A stretch of 64,000 bases of DNA from UBA7703 sp963667195 (GTDB taxonomy: Bacteria > Bacillota > Clostridia > Christensenellales > CAG-138): NCBI GenBank assembly GCA_963667195.1, contig OY762962.1:2294001-2358000 (forward strand), in the 5' to 3' direction. Positions 7,947-15,824 of the stretch are shown here, in pieces (position 1 is the stretch's first letter; every line of letters begins with the position of its first letter). A model generated the notes under the pieces. The model had not been told where the DNA came from and made no database searches. It saw only the letters and a program-made list of their open reading frames with translations. The position numbers were made by a program, and so were the translations under genes.

Positions 7947-8618
7947 ATGGGTAAGTATGACATTCTGGTCGATGAAATGGAAGCGAAGCTCCGTCCGCCG
8001 ACGATTGGACTCAAGCCGTACGAAGCGAAAGTGATTCCGCTGACCACGGGCGAGGACATGCTGGTTCGCACCGCGACGCGCGAAGAGACCGAGATGGTCA
8101 TCGAAGGCATCAAGGTTCTCCTCGACCACCAGAAGGATTTTTACGACATCGTCTCCGCACGCATCGTGGCGGAGCTGCTCGGCATGCTGCGCTATCGCGT
8201 GCAGGATGAATACCTGCTCATCGGCGCGGTGGACGGCGAGATCGCCGGCATCGTCAACGGCCGCATGGTCAACGAGAAAGTCGGCATGAGCTACCACACC
8301 ATGACGCTCAAGCGCGGCGCCCGCGTCGGTGCGCAGCTCTTTGCCGCCAAGATGGAATATCACTTTGACTTCATGAATCAGGACGAAGTCTGGATCGTTG
8401 CGGAAAGCCCGAACGGCTTCAAGCGCTGGATGATCGAGTATGAGCTCGAATCCCGTCCGCAGTGCCCGCACGAGCTCGGCGGCGTTCCGACATTCGTTCT
8501 CACCCGTGCACTTTGGGAAAAGCACAAGGCAAACAAGAACGTTGGCATTCGTCCCGCGTTTGAAGATGTTATCGAGGCAAACAAAGTGGTGCACATGCCC
8601 GCGAAGATCAGCGTCTGA
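7947..8618 (+). CDS. GNAT-like hypothetical protein, first gene of the catabolic cluster
   Basis: A 223-residue protein with GGAGG eleven bases upstream of ATG 7947. Residues 40-180 read like a GNAT acyltransferase fold: a helix-rich start (REETEMVIEGIKVLLDHQKDFYDIVSARIV), a paired strand AVDGEIAGIVNGRMV, an acyl-CoA-loop-like MTLKRGARVGAQLFAAKM, and the closing EVWIVAESPNGFKRWMIEYEL. I do not recognise the family. It is followed 90 bases later by a thiolase-fold gene and is presumably co-transcribed. It may modify or present the substrate to the thiolase/OB pair; this is inference. Confidence 0.75.
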   Translation: MGKYDILVDEMEAKLRPPTIGLKPYEAKVIPLTTGEDMLVRTATREETEMVIEGIKVLLDHQKDFYDIVSARIVAELLGMLRYRVQDEYLLIGAVDGEIAGIVNGRMVNEKVGMSYHTMTLKRGARVGAQLFAAKMEYHFDFMNQDEVWIVAESPNGFKRWMIEYELESRPQCPHELGGVPTFVLTRALWEKHKANKNVGIRPAFEDVIEANKVVHMPAKISV

Positions 8619-8708
8619 CGCGTCTGGCAGGCTCGCGCGCGGCAAGGTTCCTTTATCAGTAGAAGAAGGGCTCCGCGCGCTGCGTGAAAGAAGAAAGGAT
8701 TGAAGGCA

Positions 8709-9905
8709 ATGAGACAGGTAGGAATCGTTGGCGTCGGCCACACCAAGTTTGGAAAGACGAACGGCTCGTTCCTCGATATGCTCTGTGAAGCAGCTCTCCT
8801 CGCGATGGACGACGCAGGAGCCAAGACCGGCAGAAGAAACGTGATCGATCAGGTGTTTGTCGCCTCTATGGGCGCGGGCATGGTCAACCGCGTATCCGGC
8901 GCGGCCAGTGCGGTGGTGGACTCGCTCAACATTCGCCCGGCGATGGCGGAGACCATCGAAAACGGCCCGGCTTCCGGCGCATCTGCCGTGAAACTCGGCG
9001 TGATGGCGATAGCCAGCGGCATGTGTGACTGCGTGCTGGTCATCGGCGGCGAGGCAATGCGCGAGGTCTCCGGCTGGGAAGGCACGGACTTCGTCGCGAC
9101 CATGCTGCATCCGACCGCAGAGTATAAATACGGCTTAACGCTGCCGTCGTTCGCGGGTATGTTCACGCGGCTTTGCATGGAGCGCTTCGGCGTCGAGAGC
9201 AAAGACCTCTCGATCGTTTCGGTCAAGAACCATGACAACGCCTGCCATAACCCGGTGGCGCACATTCAGCGCCCGGTGGTGCTGGAGCGCATTACGAATC
9301 CCTTGTACATCAATGCGACAAACCCCATCGTCGCCGACCCGCTGCGGCAGTTTGATATGTGCCCCGTTTCAGACGGTGCCGCCGCCGTGCTGCTGGTAGC
9401 GAAAGATAAGCAGGACGAGCTGGGCCTTGCGAAAAAGCAGTTTGTTCGCGTGGCGGGCATCGCCTCTGCGACGGACACACACGTGGTCGCAAACCGCGAG
9501 AATCCCAGCGATCTGTTGGCCGTTCGCCTCAGCGCGCAGAAGGCCTACAAGATGGCCGGTATGGGCCCGGAAGATATCGACGTGGCGGAGCTGCATGACG
9601 CCTTCCAGATCCTCGAAATCGAGGAGAGCGAAGAAGTCGGCCTTTTCCCGCGCGGACAGGGCCACATTGCGGCGCGCAACGGAGACACGAAGGTCGGCGG
9701 CAAGATGCCGATCAACACCTCCGGCGGCTTGAAGGCAAAAGGCCATCCGCTGGGCGCGACCGGTGTTTCGCAGATCGTCGAGCTTGTGCGTCAGCTCCGC
9801 GGTGAAGCGGAAGGCCGTCAGGTGGAAGGCGCAAAGACCGGGCTCGCCGTCAACTTCGGCGGGTTTGGCAACAATGTCGTTTCGACGATTTTGACCACGA
9901 AGTAG
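8709..9905 (+). CDS. Thiolase-fold protein (SCP-x-like) lacking the nucleophilic cysteine
   Basis: 398 residues, starting MRQVGIVGVGHTKFGK as lipid-transfer/SCP-x-type thiolases do. The usual active-site segment (CASG) reads GPASG at 86-90, so the nucleophilic Cys is replaced by Pro 87. The other thiolase features are kept: HDAFQILEIEE with His 296, GGLKAKGHPLGATG (GHPxGAT), and the closing NFGGFGNN. It is followed at 13 bases by a Zn-ribbon/OB-fold (DUF35) gene, the usual partner that supplies or channels CoA substrates. It may do non-classical C-C bond chemistry or act as a scaffold. ATG 8709 is preferred to the TTG at 8700. Confidence 0.9.
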   Translation: MRQVGIVGVGHTKFGKTNGSFLDMLCEAALLAMDDAGAKTGRRNVIDQVFVASMGAGMVNRVSGAASAVVDSLNIRPAMAETIENGPASGASAVKLGVMAIASGMCDCVLVIGGEAMREVSGWEGTDFVATMLHPTAEYKYGLTLPSFAGMFTRLCMERFGVESKDLSIVSVKNHDNACHNPVAHIQRPVVLERITNPLYINATNPIVADPLRQFDMCPVSDGAAAVLLVAKDKQDELGLAKKQFVRVAGIASATDTHVVANRENPSDLLAVRLSAQKAYKMAGMGPEDIDVAELHDAFQILEIEESEEVGLFPRGQGHIAARNGDTKVGGKMPINTSGGLKAKGHPLGATGVSQIVELVRQLRGEAEGRQVEGAKTGLAVNFGGFGNNVVSTILTTK

Positions 9906-9918
9906 GGAGGGAAAGAAC

Positions 9919-10284
9919 ATGGAACAGATGTACGCCTACAAATGCAAAAAATGCGGCAAGCTGCACCATCCCCGCTACGTCGTTTGCCAGAATCCGGACT
10001 GCGACGGGCGCGAGTTTGAAGAGGTGCCGCTGGGCGGCAAGTGCAAGCTATTGACCTGGACGCGGGTATATAACCTGCCTGAGGGATACATGCAGCCGTG
10101 GCTCCATTTCGGCGTGGTCGAGTTTGAAAACGGCGTTCGCGCGACGGGTCAAATCGGCTTTGACGACGGCATCGAGAGCGGCATGGAGCTGCTTGCCACC
10201 GTCGGCGTCGTTCGCACGCGTCGCATCCTTTATAAGGAAAGCATCGACTGCGAGGAGACCGGTTTCATCTTTGTGAAGCCGTAA
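9919..10284 (+). CDS. Zn-ribbon/OB-fold protein (DUF35 family)
   Basis: 121 residues with a rubredoxin-like zinc ribbon, Cys 9-x2-Cys 12 and Cys 23-x4-Cys 28, followed by an OB-fold (LLTWTRVYNLPEGY, VVEFENGVRATGQI). This family forms complexes with SCP-x-like thiolases, as in archaeal acetoacetyl-CoA thiolase/HMG-CoA synthase and in the PhlACB acyltransferase, where it holds CoA. The RBS is GGGAGGGAAAG. It sits directly behind the thiolase gene and 8 bases before the DUF2877 gene. Confidence 0.92.
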   Translation: MEQMYAYKCKKCGKLHHPRYVVCQNPDCDGREFEEVPLGGKCKLLTWTRVYNLPEGYMQPWLHFGVVEFENGVRATGQIGFDDGIESGMELLATVGVVRTRRILYKESIDCEETGFIFVKP

Positions 10285-10292
10285 AGGACTGC

Positions 10293-11180
10293 ATGCAAGC
10301 AACAGCCGTCTGTCGGCGATTATTCGCTCTTTCGCAGGGTTCCAAACGAATCGGCACGGTACACTCCGTGTTTGACCACGCGGTGAATCTAGAGCTGGGC
10401 GAAGATTGGCTGGCAGGGCTGATTGCACAAACAAAGGCCCTAACGCCATATGCCGTGTCCGTGCGGACGAATGACCTGTTTGCCCAAACCGTCCGCGCGG
10501 GCATGGTGGCGTATCTCGGTGAAGGGATTCTATCCATTCCCGAAGCGGGAATTACGCTCGATCTATCATGCGCAAACCCGATTGATCTCAGCGTCGATTC
10601 GATTGCGTTAGGCGATCATCCTGAAGCGCTGGCGCTTCTTGAGAAACGGATTTCGGAAGCGCTCGACGGCGTAGATGCAGAATCGAGCCTTGCCCCGCTC
10701 GCAACGGGGGGAGAAGGAAACGTCTACACGCGCTTTCTCGCGCCGAGGCTGGATAAACTCTTTTCTGCAGTCAAGCTTGGCGCGTGGGAAGATGCCACAC
10801 AGGCCGCCGCAAACTGCTCGGGCTGCGGCATGGGACTCACGCCGTCGTCCGACGACCTGCTCTGCGGGTATTTCACAACACTTCATCTGCTCTATCGCGC
10901 AAACGGGAACACGAGCGCGAAAGCACACATCCAACATTTGTCACAGGCAGCGGCGGAGAAGACCAACCGCATCAGCGCGTCGTTTTTGTATGAGAGCGGG
11001 ATGGCGCTTGCCAACGAAGCCGTCTGTGACCTGTTTCGATCGATCTTTACAGACTCGGACACATGCTCGGCGGATCGCGCCATCGCGCGCGTGCTCGCCA
11101 TCGGCTCCACATCCGGCGCGGACATGCTCACGGGAGTCACGCTCGCGCTGCGGAAGCACATCGGAGGGAACGAAGTATGA
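10293..11180 (+). CDS. DUF2877 protein, AllH/YlbF-like subunit
   Basis: 295 residues. The C-terminal block NCSGCGMGLTPSSDDLLCGYF followed by helices and STSGADMLTGVTLALR is the DUF2877 signature (LTPSGDD-type in most members). In E. coli the homologous gene ylbF (allH) with fdrA (allF) and ylbE (allG) is reported to encode oxamate carbamoyltransferase, which splits oxalurate with phosphate to oxamate and carbamoyl phosphate. Here all three homologues are adjacent. AAAGGA precedes the ATG. The stop overlaps the FdrA start by 4 bp. Confidence 0.88.
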   Translation: MQATAVCRRLFALSQGSKRIGTVHSVFDHAVNLELGEDWLAGLIAQTKALTPYAVSVRTNDLFAQTVRAGMVAYLGEGILSIPEAGITLDLSCANPIDLSVDSIALGDHPEALALLEKRISEALDGVDAESSLAPLATGGEGNVYTRFLAPRLDKLFSAVKLGAWEDATQAAANCSGCGMGLTPSSDDLLCGYFTTLHLLYRANGNTSAKAHIQHLSQAAAEKTNRISASFLYESGMALANEAVCDLFRSIFTDSDTCSADRAIARVLAIGSTSGADMLTGVTLALRKHIGGNEV

Positions 11181-12748
11181 TCAAGCTGGACATCAAGAAA
11201 AACGCATATTATGACTCGGTCACCCTCATGCTCATCTCAAAGGAACTCAAAAAGCTGGACGGCGTGACGGAAGCGCTCGTCGGCATGGGGACAGACCTCA
11301 ACAAGGAGATTGCGCAGAACATCGGCGTGGCCACGCCCGAACTGGACACCGCAGTCTCCGCGAACGATTTCTTTGTCGCAGTATTGTGCGAAGACGAAGC
11401 TGCTTTTTCTTCCGTCCTCAAAAAGACGGAGGAGCTGCTCAACAAAAAAGCCGAGAGCAAGGCCGCGGCGTATACGCCGCCGACGCTCGACGGCGCGCTC
11501 AAGATCGATCCCGATCTCAACATGGCGGTCATCTCCGTGCCCGGCAAGCACGCGGCGGACGTCGCGCAGAGCTGCCTCGATCGCGGCATCAACGTCATGC
11601 TGTTTTCGGACAACGTGACCATAGAAGAGGAAAAAGCGCTCAAAACCTACGCGTATGAACACGAGCTGTTGATGATGGGGCCGGACTGCGGCACCGCGAT
11701 CATCAACCACGTACCGCTCGCGTTTGCGAACGTAGTCAAGAGCGGAGATATCGGCATCGTCGCGGCGAGCGGCACCGGCACGCAGGAGATTTCGAGCATC
11801 ATCGACCAGCTCGGCGGCGGCGTGAGTCAGGTGATCGGCACCGGCGGACGCGACCTCAAGAAGGACATCGGCGGGCTGATGATGAAACTCGGCCTCGATG
11901 CACTCAAGAACGATCCCAAGACGAAGATTATCACGCTGATCAGCAAGCCCCCGGCCAAGGAGATCGCGAGCGAGATGCTCGCCCTGGCGGCAAAGACGGG
12001 CAAGCCCGTCGTCGTCTGCTTCATCGGCGGGGACCGCAAGGAGATTGAATCCTACGGTTTGACGGCTGCGGTTTCACTCGAAGACGCGGCGCATAAGGCC
12101 GTTGCGCTAAGCCGCGGTGAGAAGACTGCGGACTACGCAAGCTTCGCCATGGGCGAAGAAAAAGCCGAGGCAATGGCAAAAGAGATCGCGGGCAAGATGG
12201 CAAAAGGTCAAAAGTACGTGCGTGGGTTCTATACCGGCGGCACGCTCTGCGACGAGGCCATGAAGCTCATGATCGGCACGCTCGGGCACATCTACAGCAA
12301 CATTCCGCTCAATGCGGAGGATGCGCTCAGTGACCCCAAGGGCGGCAAGAGCCGGGAACACACGTTCCTCGACTTTGGCGACGACGCGTTCACGGTGGGT
12401 CGTCCGCATCCCATGATCGACCCGAGCCTCCGCGCCGAGCGCGTGATCATGGACGGCAAAGACCCGTCGTGCGCGGTGATCATGGCGGACTGCGTGATCG
12501 GCTACGGCTCGCACCCGAACCCGTCGGAAGACCTCGCGGTTGCGATAAAGACGGCGAAGGACGAAGCGGCGCGCGCGGGCAGATATCTTTGCTGCGTCTG
12601 CGCGGTGTGCGGAACGGAAGGCGACCCGCAGAGCCTGAGCCGCACGCAACAGCAGCTTGCGGACGCGGGCGCGGTCGTGCTGCCGAGCAACGCGCAGGCG
12701 ACGCGCTTTGTTTCCCGCATCCTCGCGAACCTGCGTCAGGAGGCATAA
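11177..12748 (+). CDS. fdrA: FdrA-family protein (AllF-like), acyl-CoA-synthetase fold
   Basis: 523 residues, related to the alpha and beta subunits of succinyl-CoA synthetase. The N-terminal part has a CoA-binding-like Rossmann section (ISVPGKHAADVAQSCLDRGINVMLFSDNV; LMMGPDCGTAIINH; GIVAASGTGTQEISSIIDQLGGGVSQVIGTGGRDL). The later half carries the ligase-like domain (FYTGGTLCDEA, HPMIDPSLR, VIMADCVIGYGSHPNP). The ATG at 11177 follows GGAGGG and overlaps the preceding stop. It is the expected core subunit of an AllFGH-like carbamoyltransferase; no carbamate kinase gene is in the window. Confidence 0.92.
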   Translation: MIKLDIKKNAYYDSVTLMLISKELKKLDGVTEALVGMGTDLNKEIAQNIGVATPELDTAVSANDFFVAVLCEDEAAFSSVLKKTEELLNKKAESKAAAYTPPTLDGALKIDPDLNMAVISVPGKHAADVAQSCLDRGINVMLFSDNVTIEEEKALKTYAYEHELLMMGPDCGTAIINHVPLAFANVVKSGDIGIVAASGTGTQEISSIIDQLGGGVSQVIGTGGRDLKKDIGGLMMKLGLDALKNDPKTKIITLISKPPAKEIASEMLALAAKTGKPVVVCFIGGDRKEIESYGLTAAVSLEDAAHKAVALSRGEKTADYASFAMGEEKAEAMAKEIAGKMAKGQKYVRGFYTGGTLCDEAMKLMIGTLGHIYSNIPLNAEDALSDPKGGKSREHTFLDFGDDAFTVGRPHPMIDPSLRAERVIMDGKDPSCAVIMADCVIGYGSHPNPSEDLAVAIKTAKDEAARAGRYLCCVCAVCGTEGDPQSLSRTQQQLADAGAVVLPSNAQATRFVSRILANLRQEA

Positions 12749-12749
12749 C

Positions 12750-14174
12750 ATGTCGAAACTGAATGAGTTATTCGAAAAAGAACTGCACGTGGTCAACTTC
12801 GGCATCGAGTCGTTTTATGACGATTTGAAGAGCCAGAAGGTGGACGCGGTGCATGTGGATTGGAAGCCCGTCGCGGGTGGAGATAAGGCGGCTGCCGCGA
12901 ACCTGAGAAAGCTCCAAAAGCCGGAGCTTGCCGCAAAGATTGACGTGGCGAACAAGGAAGCGCTGGAGCGCATCCTCGCCGCGCAGCCGACGATCGTAGG
13001 TCTCGGCATTGCGGGCGAAGTCATCCCCGGCATGACGAAACGGACGATTCTCCACGCGGGCCCGCCGGTTACGTGGGCGCGCATGAGCGGCCCGCAGCGC
13101 GGCGCGGTCATGGGAGGCTTGATCTACGAAGGCCTCGCAAAGAACGCCGAGGAAGCGGAAAAGCTCGCGGCAAGCGGTGAGATCGTGTTTGACCCATGCC
13201 ATATGCACAGTGCGGTCGGCCCGATGGCTGGCGTGGTGACCTTCAGCATGCCGGTCTGGATTCTCGAAAACAAAACCTTCGGCAACCGCGCGTATTGCAC
13301 GATCAACGAAGGCCTCGGCAAAGTGCTGCGCTTTGGCGCGTATGACGACGAGGTACTCACGCGCCTTCGCTGGATGGAGCGGGAGCTCTATCCCGTGCTC
13401 AAGGAAGCGCTGGCGATCAAGGGCGAAATCGACGTCAAGGTGTTGGTCAGTAAGCTCCTGCAGATGGGTGATGAGGGACACAACCGCAACGAAGCGGGAA
13501 CCTCGCTGCTGCTGCGCGAGCTCGTGCCCGCGATCATGAACTGCAACAAACCGCTGGAGCAGCGCGTTGCCGCATTCAATTTCATCAACGGCAACAACCA
13601 CACGTTCCTGAATATCTCCATGCCTGCGATGAAATGCACGCTCGACCCGATTTTCGATATCCCGTATTGCACCGTGGTCGCGACCATGAGCCGCAACGGC
13701 ACCGACTTTGGCATCCGCATCGCGGGCCTCGGCAAAAACCGCTGGTTTGCGGCGGAGGCGGAGATGGTCAAGGGACTGTATTTCCCCGGCTATTCGGAAG
13801 CGGACGCAGCTCGCGACATGGGGGACAGCTGCATTACGGAAACTGCCGGTATCGGCGGATTTTGCATGGCGGCGGCGCCCGCGATCGTCCAGTTCGTGGG
13901 CGGCCAGGTCAGCGATTCGATCAACTATTCCACGCGGATGTACGAGATTACGGTCGGCGAGGGCAGATCGTACAAGATTCCCGCGCTGGACTTCCGCGGC
14001 AGCCCGACGGGCATCGACCTGCGCCGCGTGATAGAAACCGGCATCCGTCCCGTGATCAACACGGGCATCGCGCACAAGAACCCCGGCGTGGGACAGGTCG
14101 GTGCGGGCATCGTCTATCCGCCGGAGGACTGCTTTAAGCAGGCGCTCGCGGCGTGTGCCGAAGCCTGGGCGTAA
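12750..14174 (+). CDS. DUF1116 protein (AllG/YlbE-like subunit)
   Basis: 474 residues, starting one base after the FdrA stop with CAGGAGG upstream. Sequence marks are VHVDWKPVAGGD near residue 30, AQPTIVGLGIAGEVIPGM, LHAGPPVTWARMSGPQRGAVMGG, DEGHNRNEAGTSLLLRELVP, and GNNHTFLNISMPAMK, all typical of DUF1116. In E. coli this subunit works with FdrA and YlbF in oxamate carbamoyl transfer. Several Asn/His/Asp clusters could bind the ureido substrate. The gene closes the tightly packed three-subunit block; the cyclase follows after 73 bases. Confidence 0.92.
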   Translation: MSKLNELFEKELHVVNFGIESFYDDLKSQKVDAVHVDWKPVAGGDKAAAANLRKLQKPELAAKIDVANKEALERILAAQPTIVGLGIAGEVIPGMTKRTILHAGPPVTWARMSGPQRGAVMGGLIYEGLAKNAEEAEKLAASGEIVFDPCHMHSAVGPMAGVVTFSMPVWILENKTFGNRAYCTINEGLGKVLRFGAYDDEVLTRLRWMERELYPVLKEALAIKGEIDVKVLVSKLLQMGDEGHNRNEAGTSLLLRELVPAIMNCNKPLEQRVAAFNFINGNNHTFLNISMPAMKCTLDPIFDIPYCTVVATMSRNGTDFGIRIAGLGKNRWFAAEAEMVKGLYFPGYSEADAARDMGDSCITETAGIGGFCMAAAPAIVQFVGGQVSDSINYSTRMYEITVGEGRSYKIPALDFRGSPTGIDLRRVIETGIRPVINTGIAHKNPGVGQVGAGIVYPPEDCFKQALAACAEAWA

Positions 14175-14247
14175 AAAACGGGACACCCGCACTCGTAAGA
14201 GCGCATACCAATAGAACTCATCAAATTCATTTTAGGAGGCTATCAAC

Positions 14248-15048
14248 ATGAGCAAATGGTCCGACATCAAGATGTATGACCTCACGATTCCGATTGGCAT
14301 CTGCACGCCCGCCTGGCCGACGTATGAGCCGCTGCAAATGAAGTTTTTCAAGCGCCTCACGCCCAACGGCGCAAACGGACAGCTGCTGACGCACTCTAAC
14401 CACGTCGGCACCCACCTCGACGGCCCGCTGCACTTTGACACCGCAGGCCGCGACATCGCGTCTCTGGAGCTCACGCGCCTCTGCCGCCCCGGCGTCGTGG
14501 TCGATTTGAGCGATCAGGCGGAGGATTTCGGCATCTACACGCCCGCGGACATCGAAAAGCGCGTGACCGTCAAGGAAGGCGACGTGCTGATCATCAACAC
14601 CGGCTACCACATCTACGGCTGGGACAGCCCGACCGCCGACGAGCGCCGCTACATGCTGCGCCATCCCGGCCCGTCGCTGGACTTCATCCAGTGGGTGCGC
14701 GATAAGAAGCTCAGTTGGATCGGCGTGGACTGCGGCAGCGCAGATCACCCGATGAACACGAAGATTCGCGAGTGGGAACCCATGGAGGCCAAGAAGTGCG
14801 ACGCTATCTTCCAAAAGAAGTATGGCAAGACGCTCGACGAAGTCTATCCGTGGCCGGATCACTACCAAGCCATGCACATCGAGCTCTTCTGCAAGCCGTA
14901 TGAAGCGATTCACGCGGAGTGCCTCGGCGGCGACATTGAGAAGCTCTCCAACAAGCGCTGCGTCATCGGCATCTTCCCGTGGAAGCTGGTCGAAGGCGAA
15001 AGCTGCATTTCGCGCGTCGTTGCATTCGACGGGTTCGATGAGGTATAA
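14248..15048 (+). CDS. Cyclase-family metal-dependent hydrolase
   Basis: 266 residues of the cyclase family that includes kynurenine formamidase and isatin hydrolase. The metal/active-site motif H-x-G-T-H-x-D-x-P-x-H is present as HVGTHLDGPLHF (near residue 52), and a second conserved segment WIGVDCGSADHPMNT follows. Known members hydrolyse (cyclic) amides using Mn or Zn. In this cluster it could open a lactam or imide ring before the carbamoyltransferase acts; that is inference. RBS TAGGAGG. A terminator follows. Confidence 0.9.
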   Translation: MSKWSDIKMYDLTIPIGICTPAWPTYEPLQMKFFKRLTPNGANGQLLTHSNHVGTHLDGPLHFDTAGRDIASLELTRLCRPGVVVDLSDQAEDFGIYTPADIEKRVTVKEGDVLIINTGYHIYGWDSPTADERRYMLRHPGPSLDFIQWVRDKKLSWIGVDCGSADHPMNTKIREWEPMEAKKCDAIFQKKYGKTLDEVYPWPDHYQAMHIELFCKPYEAIHAECLGGDIEKLSNKRCVIGIFPWKLVEGESCISRVVAFDGFDEV

Positions 15049-15065
15049 TATCGCTAAAGCAGGTA

Positions 15066-15100
15066 AGAGTCGGGGACGCGCCGCGCGTCCCTGACTTTGC
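15066..15100 (+). terminator. Terminator after the cyclase gene
   Basis: AGTCGGGGACGCG, short loop, CGCGTCCCTGACT then TTGCC: a long GC-rich stem (15066-15095 region) 20 bases past the stop codon. The U-tract is short, so efficiency is uncertain. Confidence 0.65.
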
Positions 15101-15255
15101 CGATCGATTTCAACGAAAAAAGATACTGTTCCAAAATAACTTTTACGTTCACGTCAACTCGAACAGAACCGCTTTTCACCGCGAAGTTTACCGTTTTTCG
15201 ACATACAACAACCACATAAAAACTTGATACAACAGAATAAACTTGCACGAAAAAG

Positions 15256-15285
15256 TTCTTGATTCGCGATGCTGGATCATATAAT
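15256..15285 (+). promoter_or_regulatory. Candidate promoter for the NCS2 permease leader
   Basis: TTCTTG (15256-15261) is 18 bases before TATAAT (15280-15285); TTGATT at 15 bases is an alternative -35. If used, the permease mRNA would have a leader of about 530 bases. Confidence 0.4.
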
Positions 15286-15371
15286 ATAGCCAGAAGACAC
15301 GGACCGCCTTTGGATTGCACACCTGAATCAGGGACCGGATTGAAACAGCACCTTGATAACATCGTGAACGA

Positions 15372-15461
15372 CCTGCGATTGCAAGTTTCATGTAATCGCA
15401 CGGGTTTCCATTTCGTTTACCCGAAAAGCCGCTTTTCGTAGGAACTTTCCATTCGGAAACG
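15372..15461 (+). ncRNA. Run of four hairpins in the permease leader, possible riboregulator
   Basis: Four consecutive stems can be drawn: TGCGATT/AATCGCA (15374-15380 with 15394-15400), CGGGT/ACCCG (15401-15405 with 15419-15423), CGAAAAG/CTTTTCG (15422-15428 with 15432-15438) and TTTCC/GGAAA (15446-15450 with 15455-15459). Stems two and three share two bases, so they may compete. I do not recognise a known riboswitch class. The short frame following (15462-15692) is not convincing as a gene. Confidence 0.3.
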
Positions 15462-15824
15462 GTGAATCGGAGGATGAAAAAGGGAACAATCGTCATAAAA
15501 CCAGTTTGCGTCTTTTGCTGTACGCGAGATTTTTGTCAGCACCCGTTTGGGATTGGGTGCAGGCACAAAAACGCGGAGGAGCAGGAAGATACAGAATTCG
15601 TAAGCTGCGCAGATACCCCAAAGCAACCGGAGCAGGGCTTGAACCCGAACTGGTGTTATCGCGGCGATTTCCGCTTCATATTCGCCCGATGATACTTGTC
15701 ATAAATCGATCTCTGCATTTCGAAACAACCGTAACCACCGCTTGTCAAACGATATTTCGCGACAGCAAACGAATCACCCATAGCAAACCCCGGAAAACAA
15801 AAATGAGTAGGAGGTAATTCACAC

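Larger units (their letters stand above)
15049..15824. other. 776-bp spacer between cyclase and permease genes
   Basis: Contains the cyclase terminator, a candidate promoter at 15256-15285, the hairpin run at 15372-15461 and the permease ribosome binding site (TAGGAGGT at 15808-15815). Frames of 60-115 codons occur on both strands but overlap one another, lack ribosome binding sites and resemble nothing I know. The rest has no recognised feature. Confidence 0.5.

Noticed and set aside
12768..14192. 474-codon frame antisense to the DUF1116 gene
   Set aside because: Exact mirror of a well-supported gene; composition (His/Arg/Asp-rich) is typical of shadow frames.
15462..15692. 76-codon frame after the leader hairpins, with several cysteines
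   Set aside because: No clear similarity, poor spacing of GGAGG to the start, competing frames on both strands; treated as part of the leader.
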